64,000 bases of DNA, from the NCBI RefSeq assembly GCF_037974355.1, contig NZ_CP150235.1, forward strand, positions 3,410,001 through 3,474,000, read 5' to 3'. Of the stretch, positions 8,133 through 15,707 are shown in pieces (position 1 is the stretch's first letter; each line of letters begins with the position of its first letter). Below the pieces are notes generated by a model. The model saw only the letters and a program-made list of their open reading frames with translations. It made no database searches and was not told the origin of the DNA. Origin of the DNA: Paenibacillus sp. FSL R5-0517 (GTDB lineage: Bacteria; Bacillota; Bacilli; Paenibacillales; Paenibacillaceae). A program made the position numbers and the translations under genes.

Positions 8133-11100
8133 ATGAGAAGAGGACTGGCATGGTTGGTCGCATCAAGTTTAATGGCTTCACTTGTTTATCCAGCAACTGC
8201 TGGAGCAGAAAGTGTAAAGGGTCAAGCGGAGGTGGGAAATGTGCAGGCGAAAAGCCTGCACTCCTCTGTTCCCTATACAGACCTCACCGGGCATTGGTCA
8301 CAATCTGCAGTTACACGGTTGCAAGAGTTGAATGTATTGAAAGGTTATACGAACGGTACATTCAAGCCTAATCAGGAAATTAGCCGAGCTGAATTCGTTA
8401 TGATTTTGGATCGGGCCTTTGGTTTCACGGGTAAAGCGACGATTGATTCGTATGCGGATATGACTTCAGACGATTGGTACTATGATGTAATGGTACGAGC
8501 GAATGGTTCCGGCATCATCGAAGGCACAGACCGTAAACATCTCTCACCGCAAAAACCGATTACCCGCCAAGATGCAGCGGTTATGGTAGATCGAGCGTTT
8601 CAGCTTTCAACGATTACAGGTGAAGATAATGAACGATTGGAATTTCAGGATGCAGATGATATTTCCAGTTATTCAAAGAAAGCGCTTACCTATCTGGTGA
8701 AAGAAAATATTTTAAATGGCTTCCAAGGTAAATTAAATCCGAAATCTCCGATTACACGAGCAGAGACAGCGGCCATGTTGTCGGCGATGATTACCGATCT
8801 GAAAAGTGCTCCTGGTATATATGAGTCCCGGGTGGATGGCAACTTGATTATTAAATCGACGGATGTCACGTTAAAAAATATGATCGTCAATGGAAATCTT
8901 CTGCTGGCAGAAGGAATAGGTGAGGGTTCTGTGGTGCTCCAAGGCGTAACCGTTACAGGAAGTGTCATCATTAAAGGCGGAGGCAGTCATTCCATCGACA
9001 TTAGCAACTCCAAGTTGAATCGAGTGGTCGTTGACAAACGGGGTGAACCCGTCAGAGTTGCCATTGCGGGAGAAAGTAACATTCAGGATCTGCATGTCAT
9101 GCAAAAATCCATTCTGGAAATCTCTTCAGACAGCCTCATTAATTCTATGAATATTCATGCAGAAGCGACTCAGACCCGAGTGGATACCAAAGGTACGATT
9201 CAACAATTAAGTGTTGATGCGAATGATGTTGTTATTAATGGAGAGAAAGTGAAACAAGGTTTGCGTACATCCATGGCAGGGGAAGTTCAGCAACCTGCAT
9301 CGTCACAGCCTGGGGATTCTACGAGTGTGGCAAACACGCCAACGCAATCTGCTCCAGGAGGGCAAACACCATCCAACCCATCGACACCAAGCAATCCTGC
9401 GGGTGAAAAACCGGTGCCTGCTACAACGATTCCGCATGATCAATGGGAACTGGTCTGGAATGATGAGTTCAACGGGCCTGCGATTGATGCCTCCAAATGG
9501 ACCGTGCAGGATACAGGTCTGGTTTATAATAATGAAATGCAGTATTACAGCCCGGATAACACTCGTATTACGAAAGATCAGAACCGAAGCGTATTACAGA
9601 TTGAAGCGAAAAAAGGTCCGAAAAATGGTAAGGATTACAGCTCTGGCAAACTGATCTCTATGGGAAAAGGCGACTGGACCTACGGTAAAGTGGTAGTACG
9701 TGCGAAGCTTCCTATTGAAAAAGGCATGTGGCCTGCCATCTGGATGATGCCTACGGATGAAGCACATTATGGCGGATGGCCGGCATCTGGTGAGATCGAC
9801 ATTATGGAGCTCATTGGTGGCAATGAGAGTAATAACAAGGTATATAGCACATTGCACTATGATAGTGTGAAGCCTGATGGTTCCCATGGACATGATCAGG
9901 GAAGCCTTACTCTTCCGGAGGGAGAAACGTTTGCTGACGATTATCATGATTTCCAGGTGGAATGGTTGCCGGGCATGATCCGCTTTTATGTAGACGGTAA
10001 ACTGCATCATGAAGTGACTAACTGGCAAACCAAGGCCGCGGGCCAACCTGAGTATTATACGTTCCCTGCACCATTCGATCGTCCATTCTATCTGATTCTG
10101 AATCTGGCAGTTGGCGGAGACTGGCCGGGCTCCCCTGAGAGCGACTTCACTTCTGAAACGATGAATGTTGATTTTGTACGTGTGTACTCTTATAAGAATC
10201 TCAACACATGGCCTGATGTAACAACCAATCCCATCGAGCCTGTACAACAGCGTGAACCACAAGCCGATGGCAATCTAATCTACAATGATCGTTTTACGGA
10301 AGGGTCTGAAGAAAATGGAGTGCCTCTACAGTGGAAATTTATTACGAATGCTGACGGAGCGGGCAGTGTGCAAGTTGTAGAGGATGAGCAGAAAGGCAAA
10401 GCAGCACAAGTTAGTATTGATGCATCAGGGACTGAGAACTATTCGGTTCAACTTACTCAGATGCCCATGTACATGAAGAAAAACAAAAAGTACAAGATAC
10501 AGTTTGATGCGAAGGCTTCTGCTAACCGCACGATTATGTCCAAAGTGAACCAATTCGAAAAGAGTTGGACGAATTATTCGGGTGATAACACCTTTGAACT
10601 CACGACTGATTGGCAATCCTATGACTATACCTTCAATATGCGGGATGGATCAGATAATAATGCCAGATTCGAATTTAATTTGGGATTGGATGATAAAACC
10701 GTTTGGCTTGCCAATGTTCGACTGATTGAAGTGGGTGAGGCTGATCCATTAGTTGTAGAACGAAATACACTGCCTGATGGCAATTTCATCTACAATGGTA
10801 CATTTGATCAAGGTAAAGAGCGTCTGGGATTCTGGTCAAGCAACATTCAGGAAGGTGCAAAGGCTCAGATCGGTGTAAATAACTTCTTGAAATTCCCGAT
10901 TATGGAGCGTCAACTGGTTGTGGATGTTACGCAGACAAATGGTGAACCACAACAGGTTTCGGTGAACCAACCGGAGTTGCAACTGGAGGCGAATTCAACG
11001 TATGGATTCTCCTTTGATGCCAAGGCAAATTCACCACGAAGTATGGATATCGATCTTGTCAGCAGTAATGGGCATACGGTGCAGGTTCATCAAGGACAAA

Positions 11101-12590
11101 ACCTCTCATTGAACCAAGAAATGAAAACGTATACCGGAGAGATCATTGTTGGAGATGGACCAGCAATCGCACAATCCGAACTTAGACTGTTATTCGGAAG
11201 TTCCAACGGCAAGGTATATGTGGACAATGTGCGTCTGACCAAACGAGGCAAACCGCTGTCCGTGAATGGCTACGCACATATCCCTGCAACCGAAGCCTGG
11301 GAAATGCAGGGCTTGCAACTGGAGGACTCCGTAGAAGGCGGCAAACATGTCAGTTACATGGATCAGGGAGATCTGCTGCAATATAAAATTGATGTGGCCC
11401 AAGAGGGGGAATATGTACTCTCTGCCCGAATGGCCAGTGGTAAAAGTGATTCTGAAGTACGATTCAGCATTCAGGATGAACAAGGTACAATCGTTGCTCA
11501 GTCCGAAGTGAATCTCGGAGACACGGGGGGATGGCAAACATACAAAACTGTGTATTTCCCAGGGTTCAACTTGGCAGCAGACAAATCCTATTATGTGAAT
11601 TTTGAAGGAGCAAATTATAATACCCGTTGGGTGGATATCTCACTAAACAAAGTTCAAAACAGCCAGCTTGCAACAGATCTGAATCATTGGGAGCTAATTC
11701 CTAATGATCTGACAGCTTCACATAAAGAGGGCGAAGGATTAACGATCAACTTGCCTGGTACAAGTGAACATTGGTGGGATGCATTGCTGCAACAAGGTGA
11801 GATCGAACTGGATGCAAATAAATCATATCGACTTACCTTCGAGGCATCTGCTTCCAGTCCTAAATCTATGCAAGCGGTCCTTTCTCAGAATGCAGGGGAT
11901 TTTGTGAAGTATTTCGAAGAAGAAGTGGAATTAACTTCTGATCCACAGTCGTATAGTTATACCTTCACCATGGGAGATACTTCTGATTCGGGAGCCGTAC
12001 TTGCATTCGGACTAGGATATCCGTTACCTGCAGGTGAACACTCGATTAACATCCATAACATTCAGTTATATGAAGTTAATCCGAATGCAGATCAAGGAGG
12101 GCAACCAGCTCATGTTAATCTTATTTCCAATGGAGACTTCTCCAAAGGTAAAGACAGTTGGTTTACCTACGCGGATGGTAATGCAGCTGATCTTGAGATG
12201 CAAGTTAGCAATCAACAGCTTCTTGCCAAGATTGGTAATGCTGGACAGAACCCCTGGGATCGTCAAGTCATCAATGAAGGATTTGGCATACAGCAAGGTT
12301 TTAAATACAAATTAACGTTTAAAGCCAAAGCAGAGAAGTCCAGAAAAGTGGGTTTGGGAATTGGATGGGTCGACGCAGCTGCCAACTATGAATGGCATGG
12401 ATTCTTTGGGGCACGAGTTGATTTGACTCCAGAAGAACAGGAGTTCACGTTTACATTTGATGCAACAGAAGCCAGCTATGCGAATACTCGCATCTCATTT
12501 GATCTGGGTAATATCGATGGCGCAGAAGACGGTAACACAACTGTCTCTTTGTCCGATGTCAGCTTGATTAATCTGGGTCCTGCCAATTAG
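8133..12590 (+). CDS. S-layer-anchored multidomain GH16 endo-beta-1,3-glucanase
   Basis: A 1485-residue cell-surface laminarinase-like enzyme. Domain order: signal peptide (1-25, cut near AGA-ES); three SLH repeats (about 45-96, 106-156, 169-220) that bind pyruvylated secondary wall polymer; a hydrophobic-periodic region (about 230-375, with repeated DGNLII, NGNLLL and TGSVII turns) resembling a beta-helix; a Pro/Ser/Thr linker (about 385-430); a GH16 catalytic domain (about 437-686) with E554, D556 and E559 in the GEIDIMEL motif; then five beta-sandwich carbohydrate-binding modules, mostly CBM4/9-like (starting about 714, 883, 1180, 1329), with a CBM6-like one near 1046-1170. The GEIDIMEL form with the extra residue is the laminarinase rather than lichenase type. 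AGGGAGGAAG precedes the ATG. Surface depolymerisation of laminarin-like or fungal wall glucan feeding the importer is inference from context. Confidence 0.9.
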   Translation: MRRGLAWLVASSLMASLVYPATAGAESVKGQAEVGNVQAKSLHSSVPYTDLTGHWSQSAVTRLQELNVLKGYTNGTFKPNQEISRAEFVMILDRAFGFTGKATIDSYADMTSDDWYYDVMVRANGSGIIEGTDRKHLSPQKPITRQDAAVMVDRAFQLSTITGEDNERLEFQDADDISSYSKKALTYLVKENILNGFQGKLNPKSPITRAETAAMLSAMITDLKSAPGIYESRVDGNLIIKSTDVTLKNMIVNGNLLLAEGIGEGSVVLQGVTVTGSVIIKGGGSHSIDISNSKLNRVVVDKRGEPVRVAIAGESNIQDLHVMQKSILEISSDSLINSMNIHAEATQTRVDTKGTIQQLSVDANDVVINGEKVKQGLRTSMAGEVQQPASSQPGDSTSVANTPTQSAPGGQTPSNPSTPSNPAGEKPVPATTIPHDQWELVWNDEFNGPAIDASKWTVQDTGLVYNNEMQYYSPDNTRITKDQNRSVLQIEAKKGPKNGKDYSSGKLISMGKGDWTYGKVVVRAKLPIEKGMWPAIWMMPTDEAHYGGWPASGEIDIMELIGGNESNNKVYSTLHYDSVKPDGSHGHDQGSLTLPEGETFADDYHDFQVEWLPGMIRFYVDGKLHHEVTNWQTKAAGQPEYYTFPAPFDRPFYLILNLAVGGDWPGSPESDFTSETMNVDFVRVYSYKNLNTWPDVTTNPIEPVQQREPQADGNLIYNDRFTEGSEENGVPLQWKFITNADGAGSVQVVEDEQKGKAAQVSIDASGTENYSVQLTQMPMYMKKNKKYKIQFDAKASANRTIMSKVNQFEKSWTNYSGDNTFELTTDWQSYDYTFNMRDGSDNNARFEFNLGLDDKTVWLANVRLIEVGEADPLVVERNTLPDGNFIYNGTFDQGKERLGFWSSNIQEGAKAQIGVNNFLKFPIMERQLVVDVTQTNGEPQQVSVNQPELQLEANSTYGFSFDAKANSPRSMDIDLVSSNGHTVQVHQGQNLSLNQEMKTYTGEIIVGDGPAIAQSELRLLFGSSNGKVYVDNVRLTKRGKPLSVNGYAHIPATEAWEMQGLQLEDSVEGGKHVSYMDQGDLLQYKIDVAQEGEYVLSARMASGKSDSEVRFSIQDEQGTIVAQSEVNLGDTGGWQTYKTVYFPGFNLAADKSYYVNFEGANYNTRWVDISLNKVQNSQLATDLNHWELIPNDLTASHKEGEGLTINLPGTSEHWWDALLQQGEIELDANKSYRLTFEASASSPKSMQAVLSQNAGDFVKYFEEEVELTSDPQSYSYTFTMGDTSDSGAVLAFGLGYPLPAGEHSINIHNIQLYEVNPNADQGGQPAHVNLISNGDFSKGKDSWFTYADGNAADLEMQVSNQQLLAKIGNAGQNPWDRQVINEGFGIQQGFKYKLTFKAKAEKSRKVGLGIGWVDAAANYEWHGFFGARVDLTPEEQEFTFTFDATEASYANTRISFDLGNIDGAEDGNTTVSLSDVSLINLGPAN

Positions 12591-12696
12591 CTTCTACTCT
12601 CATCCTCTTAGTAGCTAAAACGTAGAATAAAGTTGCCTTATAGTGACATCATAAAGAGGTAGTACACATCTCAGTTTCCAGAGGAGGATCTCTTTT

Positions 12697-12825
12697 ATGG
12701 CTGACCAGAAGAAACGAAAAGAAGCTGCCTGGAAGTCACGAAAGCAAGAACAGCATCCCCATGGTAAAATCAAATCGCTAAAAGAATTATCCAGCGAGTA
12801 TGAAGAGAAACCTACTACGAATTAA
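12697..12825 (+). CDS. Small basic hydrophilic protein, 42 aa
   Basis: A short ORF starting with ATG, with a strong Shine-Dalgarno GAGGAGG 9 nt upstream and a terminator starting 4 bp after its stop. The product (MADQKKRKEAAWKSRKQ at the start) is lysine/arginine/glutamate rich, lacks cysteine and hydrophobic segments, and is probably disordered or helical. The translation signals and dedicated terminator argue that it is a real gene. I do not recognise a family and assign no function. It lies between the glucanase and the purine permease. Confidence 0.6.
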   Translation: MADQKKRKEAAWKSRKQEQHPHGKIKSLKELSSEYEEKPTTN

Positions 12826-12828
12826 ACG

Positions 12829-12863
12829 AAAGACTGCCGGTGAACATTGCTGGCAGTCTTTTT
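12829..12863 (+). terminator. Terminator after the 42-aa ORF
   Basis: A 10-bp stem, AAAGACTGCC/GGCAGTCTTT, 13-nt loop, then T-rich tail. Confidence 0.85.
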
Positions 12864-12906
12864 ATATGTTGTAAACATGGAGCGCTAAGTGTATACACTA
12901 TGTCCT

Positions 12907-12951
12907 AAAAAACGAATGAACATAAGATATAGTATATATATAGTTCGTAAA
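12907..12951 (+). promoter_or_regulatory. Putative PurR box pair upstream of the purine permease
   Basis: Two inverted CGAA-centred elements: AAAAACGAATGAA (core 12913-12916) and TATAGTTCGTAAAT (TTCG core 12944-12947). The reverse complement of the second, ATTTACGAACTAT, agrees with the PurBox consensus AWWWCCGAACWWT at all but one position; the first is weaker. The core-to-core spacing is 27 nt, slightly longer than the usual pair. The location upstream of the -35 of a purine permease gene supports the reading. Assignment is inference. Confidence 0.5.
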
Positions 12952-12976
12952 TAACTGTGAACAAATCATCAAATCG

Positions 12977-13005
12977 TTGACATTGCATGTTATTTTAATT
13001 AGAAT
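12977..13005 (+). promoter_or_regulatory. Sigma-A promoter of the purine permease gene
   Basis: A perfect TTGACA (12977-12982) and TAGAAT (13000-13005) separated by exactly 17 nt. It predicts a transcript start near 13012 and a 5' leader of about 190 nt before the ATG at 13200. Confidence 0.75.
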
Positions 13006-13126
13006 ACGAAATGGACTTCAGGTTAAAACAGAGATGAGTATCTTTATGTTTCGTTTTTATGTTTCGTATAGAGCATAGCTGTTAAATCTTTAATCCTAAC
13101 GACGAATATGGGAGCGTTAATAATAC

Positions 13127-13153
13127 AATCCTATATGAAGATTAGGATTTTTT
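13127..13153 (+). terminator. Leader terminator (attenuator candidate) before the purine permease
   Basis: Stem AATCCTA/TAGGATT (7 bp, 9-nt loop) followed by T-rich sequence, located inside the predicted leader, about 47 nt before the start codon. An identical AATCCTA arm at 13092-13098 can pair with the same 3' arm, so two folds compete. No canonical purine aptamer was found in the leader. Confidence 0.55.
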
Positions 13154-13199
13154 GTTTTTAGCTTGGAGTATAAATTGAAAGTTGGAGGCTGGCTTTAGC

Positions 13200-14498
13200 A
13201 TGGACAATTGGTTCAAACTAAAAGAAAGAGGTACGAGCATTCCCACAGAGATTATCGCGGGGATTACAACATTCTTTACAATGGTATACATAGTGATCGT
13301 AAACCCAGGTATACTTAGCAGCACGGGCATGGACTTTAACGGAGTATTCATAGCAACGGTACTGGCAAGTATTGTCGGAACCCTGATTATGGGCATATGG
13401 TCCAATTATCCCATCGTCATCGCGCCGGGTATGGGACTGAACGCATTCTTTGCATATAGCGTCGTTGCCGGGTATGGCGTGTCTTGGCAGGTTGCACTGG
13501 GAGCGGTATTTATCGCAGGGATTTTGTTTATTATTTTATCGCTTACTTCATTCCGTTACATGTTGCTAGATGCCATTCCTGCAAGCTTAAAACATGCCAT
13601 AACCGCAGGGATCGGATTGTTTATTACAACGGTAGGTCTTCAAAATGCCGGCATTATTGCCGATTCGGAATCGAATTTGATTACAATCGGCAACCTGGCT
13701 GAGCCAATGGCTTATCTGACTATTATCGGATTGATTATTACCGTTGTGCTGATGGCTTACAAAGTGAAGGGTTACCTGTTCATCGGCATGGTGGTTACAG
13801 CGATACTTTCCTGGATCATGGGACTATTCCAAATGCCGGAATCCATTGTATCCATGCCGCAAGGCCTCTCGTCAACGGCTTTGCAACTGGATCTGGCAGG
13901 TGTATTCTCGAATGGTTTGTATACAATCATATTTACGTTCCTGCTAATCACACTGTTTGATACGACGGGCACGATGCTCGGCGTTGCCGAACAAGCAGGA
14001 TTGCTGAAGGAAGGTAAATTTCCACGCTCGCGTGGCGCACTATTGGCAGATGCCGTAGGAACAACCAGTGGCGCTTTGCTCGGAACAAGCCCAACCTCAG
14101 CTTACATCGAGTCGAGCACAGGGGTGGCTGCAGGAGGAAGAACGGGACTGACGGCGGTAACGGTAAGTGTGCTTCTTGCTCTGACGTTGTTCTTCACACC
14201 GATCGTAAGTGTAATTTCAAGCATTCCGGCGATCACTTCTCCGGCACTGATCATTGTTGGCTACTTTATGATTAACGTTATCAGCAAAATCAAATGGGAT
14301 GATCTCGAAGAAGCATTTCCTGCCTTCCTGATTATCATCCTTACTCCGCTCACGCATAGTATTGCAACAGGGATTGGCGTAGGCTTTATCTTCTATCCAG
14401 TACTCAAGTTGCTTCGTGGCAAAGGTAAAGATGTTCATCCAATCTTCTATATCTTTGCAGTATTGTTCTTCATTCAGCTTGTATTCCTGGACCACTAA
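13200..14498 (+). CDS. pbuG: NCS2/AzgA-family guanine/hypoxanthine permease
   Basis: Proton-coupled purine base uptake permease of the cytoplasmic membrane, 432 residues from the preferred start. Hydrophobic throughout with about 12-14 TM segments. Characteristic segments are FFTMVYIVIVNPGIL near the N-terminus, the APGMGLNAFFAYS motif and FDTTGTMLGVAEQAGL, all typical of the PbuG/AzgA (adenine/guanine/hypoxanthine) branch. ATG at 13200 is preferred over the in-frame TTG at 13182 because GGAGG at 13184-13188 lies upstream of the ATG, and PbuG homologues begin MDxxFKLKExGT. Upstream it has PurR-like boxes, a consensus sigma-A promoter and a leader terminator, consistent with control by purine supply. 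Whether it prefers guanine/hypoxanthine or adenine cannot be decided from sequence alone. Confidence 0.9.
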   Translation: MDNWFKLKERGTSIPTEIIAGITTFFTMVYIVIVNPGILSSTGMDFNGVFIATVLASIVGTLIMGIWSNYPIVIAPGMGLNAFFAYSVVAGYGVSWQVALGAVFIAGILFIILSLTSFRYMLLDAIPASLKHAITAGIGLFITTVGLQNAGIIADSESNLITIGNLAEPMAYLTIIGLIITVVLMAYKVKGYLFIGMVVTAILSWIMGLFQMPESIVSMPQGLSSTALQLDLAGVFSNGLYTIIFTFLLITLFDTTGTMLGVAEQAGLLKEGKFPRSRGALLADAVGTTSGALLGTSPTSAYIESSTGVAAGGRTGLTAVTVSVLLALTLFFTPIVSVISSIPAITSPALIIVGYFMINVISKIKWDDLEEAFPAFLIIILTPLTHSIATGIGVGFIFYPVLKLLRGKGKDVHPIFYIFAVLFFIQLVFLDH

Positions 14499-14514
14499 AA
14501 ATGGTCTAAACCCT

Positions 14515-14550
14515 AAAGAGAACTGCTCTAACAAGCAGTTCTCTTTTTTT
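14515..14550 (+). terminator. Terminator after pbuG
   Basis: A 13-bp stem, AAAGAGAACTGCT/AGCAGTTCTCTTT, with a 6-nt loop and a long T run. Confidence 0.92.
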
Positions 14551-14553
14551 GCA

Positions 14554-14575
14554 GTTCATATTCCGTTCATATTCC
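14554..14575 (+). promoter_or_regulatory. Tandem 11-bp direct repeat, OmpR-type response-regulator site candidate
   Basis: GTTCATATTCC occurs twice back to back (14554-14564 and 14565-14575), giving TTCATA-N5-TTCATA. Hexamer direct repeats at one helical turn are the usual target layout of OmpR/PhoB-family response regulators. No such regulator is encoded in the window. Confidence 0.45.
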
Positions 14576-14607
14576 CGTCACGAAGGGGACATCTTACATG
14601 GTTACAC

Positions 14608-14642
14608 TATATCTATGCCGCAAGAGCGGCTCTACAGATATA
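14608..14642 (+). other. Hairpin in the 5' leader of the alpha/beta hydrolase gene
   Basis: TATATCT/AGATATA outer stem and GCCGC/GCGGC inner stem closed by an AAGA tetraloop, ending 13 bp before the ATG at 14656. It has no T run, so it is not a terminator. It may stabilise the mRNA 5' end or limit ribosome access; role unknown. Confidence 0.4.
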
Positions 14643-14655
14643 GAGACAGGAGAAG

Positions 14656-15639
14656 ATGGATGTGGGAAAAACAGTGGATATAACAACAACGGGGACTAAG
14701 GGCCGCAAAAAACGGAACTTATGGTTAAAAATAATTGGAGGTATTGTCGGCGCGCTGGTGCTGTTTATGGGTATCACGTTTGTTGTTCATACCATCAGTA
14801 ATGGTATTGAGAAAAAGAAAATTGAATCATATGGCCAATATGTTAATGTCGATGGAAAAAAAATGAATGTATCCATTCAAGGCAGCGGTGAACAAACGAT
14901 TGTGCTTTTGCCTGGGCAAGGAACCCCATCACCAGTGATTGACTTCAAATTGTTAATCGATGAATTAACTTCTGATTACAGAGTTGTAGCAATCGAACCT
15001 TTCGGTTATGGATTAAGTGACCAAACCGATTCGGAGAGAACAACGGAGAATATCGTCAGTGAAGTTCATGAAGCTGTACAACAGCTTGGGATTAACCGCT
15101 ACATTTTGATGGGCCATTCCATCACGGGACTATACGCAGCGACGTATGTGAACACGTATCCGGATGAAGTTTCCGCTTTTGTCGGGATCGACAGCAGTGT
15201 TCCGAATCAACCTGGGATGGATGTTAAATTACCTTTGAACTTAATGAAATTTCTTAAACAATCAGGCCTGATGAGAGTACTTGCAAAAGTAAGCGGTGAT
15301 TCAGATGCTTCACTTGCATACGATGAACATACCAGAGAACAGATGAGGTTGATCTCGAATCAAGTCTCAACTAATCCGACAATGATCAATGAGCTGGAAC
15401 ACTTGGGTTCCAATTTCAAAAATGGAGAAAACCTCACTTACCCTCGTGATATGCCAATGCTTTTATTCGTTCAATCCAATAACGAGCATAATCCACAATG
15501 GATTCCGCTGCACGAAGAGCAAGCGAAACAATCTGCACAGGGCAAGATGATCCCGATGGAAGGTTCACATTACCTGCATCATACGAAATATAAAGAGATT
15601 GCTGAAGAGTTCAAATCTTACATGAAACAACTCCAATAG
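14656..15639 (+). CDS. Membrane-anchored alpha/beta-fold hydrolase
   Basis: A 327-residue serine hydrolase tethered by one N-terminal TM segment (about residues 24-47) after a basic GRKKRN stretch, so the catalytic domain should face outward. The nucleophile elbow reads GHSITG (serine in a GxSxG motif). The oxyanion region LLPGQGTPSP replaces the common HG motif, the acid candidate is in the region around PMLLFVQSNN, and the catalytic histidine is probably in GSHYLHH near the C-terminus. ATG with AGGAGA upstream. It stands alone between two terminators, and its promoter region carries the 11-bp direct repeat. Substrate unknown; it could be an esterase, lipase or peptidase. Confidence 0.8.
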   Translation: MDVGKTVDITTTGTKGRKKRNLWLKIIGGIVGALVLFMGITFVVHTISNGIEKKKIESYGQYVNVDGKKMNVSIQGSGEQTIVLLPGQGTPSPVIDFKLLIDELTSDYRVVAIEPFGYGLSDQTDSERTTENIVSEVHEAVQQLGINRYILMGHSITGLYAATYVNTYPDEVSAFVGIDSSVPNQPGMDVKLPLNLMKFLKQSGLMRVLAKVSGDSDASLAYDEHTREQMRLISNQVSTNPTMINELEHLGSNFKNGENLTYPRDMPMLLFVQSNNEHNPQWIPLHEEQAKQSAQGKMIPMEGSHYLHHTKYKEIAEEFKSYMKQLQ

Positions 15640-15656
15640 AGATTGATCATTGTTGA

Positions 15657-15688
15657 ACTGCGGTACCGAAATGGGTACCGTAGTTTTT
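15657..15688 (+). terminator. Terminator between the hydrolase and MATE genes
   Basis: Stem CTGCGGTACC/GGGTACCGTAG with a short loop followed by six T on the plus strand. Confidence 0.85.
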
Positions 15689-15707
15689 TCTGATACAAGC
15701 AGCAAAA

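Noticed and set aside
9594-10262. 222-codon minus-strand open frame inside the GH16 gene
   Set aside because: Fully overlaps a well-supported gene in the opposite strand, with no start signals.
12588-12619. Inverted repeat TTAGCT/AGCTAA after the glucanase gene as terminator
   Set aside because: No T run and a large loop; not strong enough to call.
13012-13199. Canonical purine (G-box) riboswitch before pbuG
   Set aside because: GAATATGGG is present, but the J2/3 GTTTCTACC-type and L3 CCGTAAA-type landmarks and a matching P1 are missing, so I call only a terminator.
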